Shown in pieces: positions 1 to 5,013 of a stretch of 8,836 bases of DNA; the stretch's first letter is position 1, and each line of letters begins with the position of its first letter. A program made the translations under genes and the position numbers. The stretch comes from Armatimonadota bacterium (GTDB lineage Bacteria > Sysuimicrobiota > Sysuimicrobiia > Sysuimicrobiales > JACQTN01): contig JACQTN010000285.1 of assembly GCA_016210785.1 (NCBI GenBank), positions 1-8,836 of the forward strand, given 5' to 3'. The notes under the pieces are model-generated. The model ran no database searches. It saw nothing but the letters and a program-made list of their open reading frames with translations, and was not told the DNA's origin.

Positions 1-268
1 ATCGTCGGCGGCGCGCCGCGAAGCGGGCATGACCAGGATCCACGTGCCGCTCAACATCCTGCGGGAGGCCGGACTGAGCTACCTGGGGCTGGGCGTGCAG
101 CCACCGCTCGCCAGCCGGGGGAATATGGTCTCCGACGGGAGGGCCGTGCTGCGGGAAGCCTGGTGGGTGACGACTTCCCGCGGCGTCTTCATCTTCCTGG
201 CCGTCATGGGGTTCAACCTGATGGGCGACGGCCTTCGCGACGCGTTTGACCCAAGCCCGCGGGTGTGA
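1..268 (+). CDS. ABC transporter permease, DppC/OppC type, C-terminal fragment
   Basis: This is the 3' end of an inner-membrane permease of a dipeptide/oligopeptide-type ABC importer; the gene begins before the window. The readable frame starts at base 2 and ends at TGA 266-268. The family signature is clear: REAGLSYLGLGVQPP, then a short loop with GNMVSDGR, a last hydrophobic segment (GVFIFLAVMGFNLMG), and the typical ending GDGLRDAFDP. The first 15 or so residues (SSAARREAGMTRIHVPLN) are more polar than the membrane segment normally found just before the LSYLGLG motif. A frameshift, an assembly edge or plain divergence could explain this. The gene lies 55 bp upstream of the ubiD-like gene on the same strand and plausibly belongs to the same transport system as the binding proteins at 3435 and 7378. 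The family call is firm; the transported substrate is unknown. Confidence 0.85.
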   Translation, partial: SSAARREAGMTRIHVPLNILREAGLSYLGLGVQPPLASRGNMVSDGRAVLREAWWVTTSRGVFIFLAVMGFNLMGDGLRDAFDPSPRV

Positions 269-323
269 CGGCCGGTCCGCGGGCGGGGTCGGGGACGGGC
301 CGCGTGACCACGAGGGCCATCCA

Positions 324-1901
324 ATGAGCGTAAGCCTGCGCGATCACCTGGACGTGCTCGCTCGACACGGAGACCTGCTCACCGTGGACGCGCCGGTGGA
401 CCTGCGCTATGTCTCCGCGGTGATCGCCCGTTCGCCCCGGGCGGTTCTGTTCAACCGCCTGGCGGACTACGACCTGCGCGCCGTGGGCGGCGTGCTCAGC
501 ACCCGGGACCGCCTGGCGTGGGCGTTCGGCATGCCGTATCCGGAGATCTGCCACCGCGTGCAAAAGGGAATGGATGCCCCGGTCGAGCCCGCGCTCGTCG
601 CCGATGCCCCGGTCCGCCAGGTGGTCCGGCGCGGGGAGGAGGTCGATCTCACCGTCCTGCCCATCATCGTCTTCAACGAGACGGACGGCGGTCCATTCAT
701 CTCCTCCGGCGTGACGGTCGCCAGGGATCCCGAACTGGGGTTCAACGCCGGCTTCTATCGGATGATGCTGCGCAACCGCCAGACGCTCTCCATCGCACCC
801 GGTTACCGCACCTCCCTGGCGGAGTTCTACCGGCGCGCCATGGCCCGAGGCGAGCCGCTGGAGGTGTCGGTGTCCATCGGCACGCATCCCATCGACAGCA
901 TGGCCGCGGCGACCTTCCTGCCGCTGGGGCGGAGCGAGCTGCATCTGGCCGGCGGCATGCGCGGCCGGCCGTTGGAACTTTCTCCCGGCGTCACCGTCGG
1001 CGTGCCCGCGCTCGCCCACGCCGAGATCGTCATCGAAGGAGTGATGCCGCCCGTGGGGTGGACCGTGCAGGAGGGGAAGTTTCCGGAGTTCCACGGCTAC
1101 GTCACCGGCGTGCTCCACAACCCGATCCTCGAGGTGCGCGCTGTCACGCACCGGAGAGACGCGATGCTCCACTCGCTGCAGATGCCGATGGAGGATCTCT
1201 GGATCACCGGACCGCCGCTGGAGGCCAACGCCTGGCAGGCGCTGCGGCGCGCCGGGATCACGGCGCGGGCCGTCTACGCCACGCCCGGCGGGTGCTGTGC
1301 CTTCCACGTCGTCGCGGCGATTGAGGGCCCGCCCGGCGCGGGGCGCCGGGCCCTGGAGTCCCTGCTGGAGGTCGGCATCGTCAAGCACGCGATCGTCACC
1401 GACGCGGACATCGACGTCTACGAGTCCGAGCAGGTGGAGTGGGCCATCGCCACGCGGTTCCAGGCAGACCGCGACCTGGTCGTGCTGACGCGCCGGCCGG
1501 GGAAGGGGATCGATCCCTCCATCATGATCTGGGAGGAGGGCCGTCCCCTGACCGCCAAGATTGGCCTCGACGCGACCCTCGGCGCGGATGTTCCGCGGTC
1601 GCGCTACGAACGCATCGTCTATCCCTACCACCACGACCCGGTGGTGGAGACGATCCTGCGGGACGGCCCGGTCCCGGTGCCGGTAGACGCGGCGACCCAG
1701 GAGGGTGCAGGGGTACGAGTCGAAGCGCAGCTGCGCGGGGGGTCCCGGTACTTCGTGGAGGTCCTCCGGGCGCTGCCAGACGTGCCCTACCGCGCCGTCG
1801 CAGCGACGGTTGCCCGGCTCGACGAGGAGGGCCGCCTCGACCGCGACGGGGAGGGACGGCTCCGGATGCGCGGGACGCCGGAGGAGGTGCTCAGAAGCTG
1901 A
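324..1901 (+). CDS. UbiD-family prenyl-FMN-dependent decarboxylase
   Basis: The 525-residue product belongs to the UbiD family, which uses prenylated FMN to decarboxylate, or sometimes carboxylate, unsaturated or aromatic acids in the cytoplasm. ATG 324 is chosen because GAGGG (312-316) lies 7 nt upstream; the frame is open back to 246 but that would overlap the permease gene. Family motifs appear in order: NAGFYR (141-146), matching the family NxGxYR element with the cofactor/metal Asn and catalytic Arg; Glu205, matching a metal-ligand Glu; EGKFPEFHGY (250-259), matching EGPFGE with both active-site glutamates (E250, E255); a VTDADIDV segment near 358; EWAIATRF (372-379); and GLDAT (414-418). 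The His metal ligand found near residue 164 in Fdc1/UbiD is not evident (YRTSLAEFY here). The last 55 or so residues look like a small helical, winged-helix-like tail (PYRAVAATVARLDEEGRL) also seen in long UbiD homologues. The partner ubiX-like gene lies downstream. The sequence does not show whether this is the quinone-pathway enzyme or a catabolic relative; context favours catabolic. Confidence 0.93.
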   Translation: MSVSLRDHLDVLARHGDLLTVDAPVDLRYVSAVIARSPRAVLFNRLADYDLRAVGGVLSTRDRLAWAFGMPYPEICHRVQKGMDAPVEPALVADAPVRQVVRRGEEVDLTVLPIIVFNETDGGPFISSGVTVARDPELGFNAGFYRMMLRNRQTLSIAPGYRTSLAEFYRRAMARGEPLEVSVSIGTHPIDSMAAATFLPLGRSELHLAGGMRGRPLELSPGVTVGVPALAHAEIVIEGVMPPVGWTVQEGKFPEFHGYVTGVLHNPILEVRAVTHRRDAMLHSLQMPMEDLWITGPPLEANAWQALRRAGITARAVYATPGGCCAFHVVAAIEGPPGAGRRALESLLEVGIVKHAIVTDADIDVYESEQVEWAIATRFQADRDLVVLTRRPGKGIDPSIMIWEEGRPLTAKIGLDATLGADVPRSRYERIVYPYHHDPVVETILRDGPVPVPVDAATQEGAGVRVEAQLRGGSRYFVEVLRALPDVPYRAVAATVARLDEEGRLDRDGEGRLRMRGTPEEVLRS

Positions 1902-1912
1902 GTGGCGCCGTG
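1890..1912 (+). repeat. 23-bp direct repeat copy 1, overlapping the ubiD stop
   Basis: This is identical over 23 bp to 2006-2028. It starts with a small hairpin, CTCAG-AAG-CTGAG (5-bp stem, 3-nt loop, 1890-1902), followed by TGGCGCC, which contains the palindrome GGCGCC (1904-1909). The ubiD TGA (1899-1901) lies in the 3' arm of the hairpin, so about the last 9 coding bases plus the stop codon belong to the repeat. Confidence 0.9.
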
Positions 1913-1917
1913 CGTTC

Positions 1918-1964
1918 GGTGAGCGCGGTGCGGTGGAGCGGGTTGCAGAAACGTGGCACGTGCC
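1918..1964 (+). repeat. 47-bp repeat unit 1 (isolated)
   Basis: The unit begins GGTGAGCGCGGTGCGGTG and ends GGCACGTGCC, a perfect 10-bp palindrome (1955-1964). It matches unit 4 (2146-2192) at 46 of 47 positions; the single difference is T1954 versus C2182. The matched block is 54 bp (1917-1970 versus 2145-2198), because GGTGCC follows both copies. Near-identity between the outermost copies suggests a recent duplication or gene conversion. Confidence 0.9.
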
Positions 1965-2005
1965 GGTGCCCGATCGCGGAACTCCTTGCACCGGGTAGCA
2001 GACGC

Positions 2006-2028
2006 CTCAGAAGCTGAGTGGCGCCGTG
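2006..2028 (+). repeat. 23-bp direct repeat copy 2
   Basis: Exact copy of 1890-1912, offset by 116 bp. It has the same CTCAG-AAG-CTGAG hairpin (2006-2018) and GGCGCC. It precedes the 47-bp tandem array by 24 bp, whereas copy 1 precedes the first isolated 47-bp unit by only 5 bp. The arrangement hairpin then 47-bp unit therefore occurs twice. Confidence 0.9.
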
Positions 2029-2052
2029 GGCACCGTGGGGCGCCGCGGAGTC

Positions 2053-2098
2053 GGTGATCGCGGTAGGATGAGACGCCTTGCAGGAAGGTTGAACGTGC
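2053..2098 (+). repeat. 47-bp repeat unit 2 (tandem, 46 bp)
   Basis: First of three directly abutting units. It aligns without internal gaps to unit 3, with about 10 differences over 46 positions, and lacks only the final C. It contains CCTT-GCAGG-AAGG, a 4-bp stem (2076-2088). It is the most diverged unit. Confidence 0.8.
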
Positions 2099-2145
2099 GG
2101 TGAGCGCGGTACGGTGAGGCACCTTGCGAGAGCGTCGAACGTGCC
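2099..2145 (+). repeat. 47-bp repeat unit 3 (tandem)
   Basis: Middle tandem unit, abutting units 2 and 4 with no spacer. It starts GGTGAGCGCGGTACGGTG and ends AACGTGCC. It matches unit 4 at about 34 of 47 positions with no gap. GGCAC (2119-2123) and GTGCC (2141-2145) could pair across a 17-nt loop. Confidence 0.85.
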
Positions 2146-2192
2146 GGTGAGCGCGGTGCGGTGGAGCGGGTTGCAGAAACGCGGCACGTGCC
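2146..2192 (+). repeat. 47-bp repeat unit 4 (tandem)
   Basis: Last tandem unit, almost identical to unit 1 (46/47). The palindrome is extended here to 12 bp, CGGCACGTGCCG (2182-2193). It ends 28 bp before the ubiX ribosome-binding site, so a folded or protein-bound repeat here could affect ubiX expression; that effect is inference. Confidence 0.9.
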
Positions 2193-2235
2193 GGTGCCAG
2201 ACCAGTGACCGTCGTGTCGAGAGGAGCACATCACC

Positions 2236-2817
2236 GTGCGACTCGTGGTGGGCATCAGCGGGGCGACGGGAGTCATCTACGGGGTGCGCCTGCTGGAGAT
2301 GCTCCGGGACGCCGGCGTGGAGAGCCATCTGGTGATGACGCGCCACGCGCACCTCACGCTGCGATCCGAGACAGAGTACGAGTACGGGTACGTGAAGGGG
2401 CTGGCTTCCGTGGTCCACAGCCCCAGCGATCTGGGCGCGTCCATCTCGAGCGGGTCGTTCCGGACCGACGGCATGATCGTGGCGCCGTGCTCGATGAAGT
2501 CGCTATCGGGCATCGTCAACTCGTACAACGACAACCTCCTGGTGCGCGCGGCGGACGTCACGATGAAAGAGCGTCGGAGGCTCGTGCTGATCGTGCGGGA
2601 GACCCCGCTGCACACCGGGCACCTGCGCCTGATGACCGCGGCCAGCGAACTGGGGGCCATCATTTTTCCCCCGGTCCCGGCCTTCTACACCCGTCCGGCG
2701 TCGGTGGACGACGTGGTCAACCAGACCGCGGCCAGGGTGCTCGACCTCTTCGGCATCGAGGTGAAGGCGCTGCGGCGATGGCAGGGTATCCGGGAGGGCG
2801 CTGAGGGCATCGAGTGA
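2236..2817 (+). CDS. ubiX: UbiX/Pad1-family flavin prenyltransferase
   Basis: The 193-residue product has the usual UbiX length. The family makes prenylated FMN from FMN and dimethylallyl phosphate (or pyrophosphate), the cofactor required by UbiD enzymes. GTG 2236 is the start: GAGGAG (2221-2226) is 9 nt upstream and the first residues form the FMN-binding strand and loop VVGISGATG (4-12). Other family motifs are SSGSF (71-75), DGMIVAPCSMKSLSGI (78-93), NLLVRAADV (100-108), KERRRLVL (111-118), RETPLH (121-126) and PPVPAFY (145-151), which together supply the phosphate, FMN and prenyl sites. The sequence appears complete with no missing motif. Its place downstream of the UbiD-family gene indicates a dedicated cofactor supply. 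The repeat-filled gap separates the two genes, and the unknown CxxC protein follows 133 bp later. Confidence 0.95.
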   Translation: MRLVVGISGATGVIYGVRLLEMLRDAGVESHLVMTRHAHLTLRSETEYEYGYVKGLASVVHSPSDLGASISSGSFRTDGMIVAPCSMKSLSGIVNSYNDNLLVRAADVTMKERRRLVLIVRETPLHTGHLRLMTAASELGAIIFPPVPAFYTRPASVDDVVNQTAARVLDLFGIEVKALRRWQGIREGAEGIE

Positions 2818-2950
2818 CGGCCGCGCCAGACGGCGGCGTCGGGTTGGGCCGGCTCGCGATCGGAGTCACTCTCGAATGCGGACGTCCCGGCGTGCCGGAA
2901 GTTTTGCCCGCCCGGCGCGGGACCGGAGGGAACGGAAGGAGAGCGGTGCC

Positions 2951-3421
2951 ATGAAGGTGTCGGCGAAAAGCAACGCTGATCTGCTGGCGTTGCGTCAGCG
3001 GGAGTGCCAGGGATGTCTCATCGGTGGCATGCAGGTCGCCCGGCGGTTCGGCTGCGACCCGGAGGAGTACGGCTACCAGATGATGGTGCTGCAGGCGATT
3101 TCCTGGCACCGGTGGGCGGGCGATCTGGAGAAGATTGCCGCGATCATGGTGGAGCACTACCAGACCTTCTATGGGTTCGCCGATGAGCTGGAGGTCTGCC
3201 TCGAAGACGGGGTGCTGCACATGACGATGCCCTCGGTGGTGCGGACCGCGGAAGGACAGCTTACCCATTGGGGGGCATCCCCGGAGGCGTACCGCGGCGT
3301 CCAGCACGGGATCTGGCGCGCCATCGCGGAGCGGGCCGGGTTCCAGGTGGACCTGACGCTAGGCGGGAGGTTCGATACGATTCGGGTCGGCCTGCCTGAT
3401 GGCGCGCACGCCGATCCTTGA
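2951..3421 (+). CDS. Unrecognised 156-residue protein with CxxC motif
   Basis: I do not recognise this family. ATG 2951 is chosen because AAGGAG (2936-2941) lies 9 nt upstream; an in-frame ATG at 2876 would add an Arg/Ala/Gly-rich, poorly structured extension. The protein looks soluble: no signal peptide or membrane segment is visible. It has an N-terminal CQGC motif (C19, C22), further cysteines at 35 and 83, an aromatic/His stretch (SWHRWAGDLEKIAAIMVEHY, 51-70), an acidic middle, a short beta-like run (GVLHMTMPSVVR, 87-98), and a C-terminal helix-strand ending (IWRAIAERAGFQVDLTL). The cysteines could bind a metal or form a disulfide; this is not proven. It follows ubiX on the same strand and ends 13 bp before the binding-protein start, so it is probably co-transcribed. 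A small accessory subunit of the decarboxylase or an enzyme acting on its product are both possible. Confidence 0.8.
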   Translation: MKVSAKSNADLLALRQRECQGCLIGGMQVARRFGCDPEEYGYQMMVLQAISWHRWAGDLEKIAAIMVEHYQTFYGFADELEVCLEDGVLHMTMPSVVRTAEGQLTHWGASPEAYRGVQHGIWRAIAERAGFQVDLTLGGRFDTIRVGLPDGAHADP

Positions 3422-3427
3422 AGGAGG
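3421..3427 (+). promoter_or_regulatory. Ribosome-binding site fixing the start at 3435
   Basis: AAGGAGG is a near-perfect Shine-Dalgarno sequence 7 nt before ATG 3435, and its first base is the last base of the preceding gene's stop codon. It favours 3435 over the in-frame ATG at 3399, which lies inside the upstream gene. Confidence 0.8.
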
Positions 3428-3434
3428 CGGGGGG

Positions 3435-4964
3435 ATGCGGCCACTGGTAAGGTGGTGCGGGGGCGCGGCCATCGCCGTGCTGGCGGCGGTGCTCATGGCG
3501 GGAGGGGGGACGGCGGCGCCGGCGGCGCAGGACCTGGTGATTGACACCGGGGCGGCGGCGGTGCTCAACCTGGACCCGGTCCGCTGGCGCTCGACGCTGG
3601 AGAAGAATGTCCTCTCCCTCATCTATGAGCGGCTGACCCGGTATGACAACGCGATGAGGCTGCGGCCGGGACTCGCCGAGTCGTGGCGCGTGGAGGCCGA
3701 CCGGGTCACCTGGACCTTCACGCTGCGGCAGGGCGTGAAGTTTCACGACGGCACGCCGCTGACCGCCGCCGCGGTGAGGGCGAGCTTCGAGCGGATCCTG
3801 GATCCCCGGTCTGTCAGCCTCGCCGGCGCCCTGTATCGCGAGTCGATGGAAACAGTCACCGCGGTGGACGACCGCACCCTCCGCATCAAGACCCGGGGCC
3901 CGTATGCCGCGCTTCCGCAGCTCCTGGCAGGGTGGGGCGGCGAGATCGCCTGCCCTGAAGCGGTCAGGCAGGGGGACGCCTTCAACAGCCGCGGGTGCGG
4001 CAGCGGCCCGTACCGGGTCGAGTCGTTTGCGCCGCGGGACCGCCTCGCGCTGGCCCGCGTGGCGGACTACTGGGGCGAGAAGGGGGTGGCCCCGCGGCTC
4101 ACGGTCCGCGTGATCCCGGAAGACGCCTCCCGCGTCGCCGCGCTCACCAGCGGCCAGACGCACGTTCTGTTGGGCCTGCCGCCGCACCAGGTCGACTTCC
4201 TCCGGCAGAACCCGCGCTTCCGGATCGCGGACAACCGGTCCATGTACATGGACTACCTGGCGTTCAACCTGCAGGCGAAGCCCTTCGACGATCGGCGGGT
4301 GCGCCTGGCCGTGACCCACGCCATCAACGCCGATGACATCGTGCGGCGGGTCTACAGCAGCAACATCGTGCCCTTCGGCGGTCCGGTCCACCCGTCGCTG
4401 GTGGGGTATGATCCCACGGTGCGGCCCTACCCGTACAACCTGGCCAAGGCCCGGCAGTTGCTCCAGGAGGCCGGACAGAGCGGGCTGCGCATGACCTTCT
4501 CCTACACCGACACGCCGACCCAGGTGCGGATGGCGGAGGTCATCCAGGCGCAGCTTCGGGAGGCGGGCATCGACGTGACGCTGCGCAAGTGGGAGTTCGC
4601 CGCCTACACCCCGATGCTGGTGCGGGGCGACCAGCAGCTCTTCATCTGGGGCTTCGGCAACTCGGCGGGGGATGCGTTCTGGACCATGTACAGCCTGTTC
4701 CGGTCCACGGCGTCGCGCTTCCTCAACGTGGGGCGCTACCGGAACCCCGCGGTCGACGAGACCCTGGACCAGATCCGCGGGGAACTGGACGAGAAGCGGC
4801 GGGCGGCGCTCATCTCCAAGACCTCGCGGATCATCGCCGCGGACGCCTCCCACGTCCTCTTCCTGGCACCTAAGAACAACATCGCCCACCTGGCCACGGT
4901 GGCGGGTATCGAGCCCTACCCGGTGGGCGACTTCACGATGTTCGCGAAGGCGCACCGGCAGTGA
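3435..4964 (+). CDS. ABC transporter substrate-binding protein, family 5 (DppA/OppA-like)
   Basis: The 509-residue extracytoplasmic binding protein belongs to the SBP_bac_5 family of peptide, nickel and related importers. The N-terminus (MRPLVRWCGG, then AAIAVLAAVLMAGGG) is a Sec signal peptide with likely cleavage near APA (28-30); no lipobox Cys is visible. Family features include NLDPVRWRS and YERLTRYDN early on, LAESWRVEADRVTWTFTLR (80-98), the signature VKFHDGTPLTA (101-111), GSGPY (189-193), AKPFDDRRVRLAVTHAIN (281-298), GYDPTVRPYPYN (324-335) and NPAVDETLD (437-445). C173 and C188 flank a loop and are kept in the paralogue at 7378, so they may form a disulfide. The gene starts 13 bp after the CxxC gene and ends 49 bp before the M24 peptidase gene, which suggests one transcript. 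The ligand cannot be deduced. Confidence 0.93.
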   Translation: MRPLVRWCGGAAIAVLAAVLMAGGGTAAPAAQDLVIDTGAAAVLNLDPVRWRSTLEKNVLSLIYERLTRYDNAMRLRPGLAESWRVEADRVTWTFTLRQGVKFHDGTPLTAAAVRASFERILDPRSVSLAGALYRESMETVTAVDDRTLRIKTRGPYAALPQLLAGWGGEIACPEAVRQGDAFNSRGCGSGPYRVESFAPRDRLALARVADYWGEKGVAPRLTVRVIPEDASRVAALTSGQTHVLLGLPPHQVDFLRQNPRFRIADNRSMYMDYLAFNLQAKPFDDRRVRLAVTHAINADDIVRRVYSSNIVPFGGPVHPSLVGYDPTVRPYPYNLAKARQLLQEAGQSGLRMTFSYTDTPTQVRMAEVIQAQLREAGIDVTLRKWEFAAYTPMLVRGDQQLFIWGFGNSAGDAFWTMYSLFRSTASRFLNVGRYRNPAVDETLDQIRGELDEKRRAALISKTSRIIAADASHVLFLAPKNNIAHLATVAGIEPYPVGDFTMFAKAHRQ

Positions 4965-5002
4965 GGGAGGGACATTCCCGCGCGACCAGACGGTGAAGCA
5001 CC

Positions 5003-5008
5003 GGAGGG
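5003..5008 (+). promoter_or_regulatory. Ribosome-binding site for the M24 peptidase gene
   Basis: GGAGGG lies 5 nt before GTG 5014 and 11 nt before a second in-frame GTG at 5020. The choice between these two starts changes the protein by two residues only. A third GTG at 4993 has no suitably spaced site. Confidence 0.6.
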
Positions 5009-5013
5009 ATCGG

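Larger units (their letters stand above)
1902..2235. other. Repeat-filled non-coding gap between ubiD-like and ubiX-like genes
   Basis: These 334 bp separate two functionally linked genes on the same strand; the other same-strand gaps in the window are 13 to 133 bp. No credible coding frame was found: frames are open on both strands, but the translations only echo the repeats. The interval holds four 47-bp units (1918-1964, 2053-2098, 2099-2145, 2146-2192), a 23-bp repeat copy (2006-2028) and most of another (1890-1912). The stretch 1965-2005 resembles a decayed unit (CGATCGCGG, CTCCTTGCA) but was too diverged to call. No T-run follows any hairpin, so a standard intrinsic terminator is unlikely. 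The ubiX ribosome-binding site (GAGGAG, 2221-2226) lies at the 3' edge. Confidence 0.8.

Noticed and set aside
246..323. Upstream start for the ubiD-like gene at 246
   Set aside because: It would overlap the permease gene and add a Gly/Arg-rich extension; ATG 324 has a well-spaced GAGGG and matches the family N-terminus.
213..1991. Long minus-strand open frame opposite the ubiD-like gene
   Set aside because: The translation is rich in Arg, His, Gly and Pro with no family motif, as expected for the antisense of a GC-rich gene; the plus strand has a fully recognisable UbiD protein.
1895..2050. T-box-like element (TGGCGCCGTG resembling the T-box TGGNACCGCG)
   Set aside because: The conserved A is absent, no specifier stem or terminator/antiterminator pair was found, and the downstream gene is not an aminoacyl-tRNA synthetase or amino-acid gene.
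1918..2198. CRISPR array
   Set aside because: Units 2-4 abut without spacers, units are diverged, and no cas genes are present.
1902..2235. Minus-strand reading frames over the repeat region (repeated HRHVPRFCNPLHRTAL-type peptides)
   Set aside because: They merely translate the DNA repeats; frame changes between copies, and no ribosome-binding site or domain supports a protein.
2907..2921. Terminator after ubiX (CCCGC-CCGGC-GCGGG hairpin)
   Set aside because: The stem is 5 bp and no T-run follows; the four T bases lie upstream, on the wrong side for plus-strand termination.
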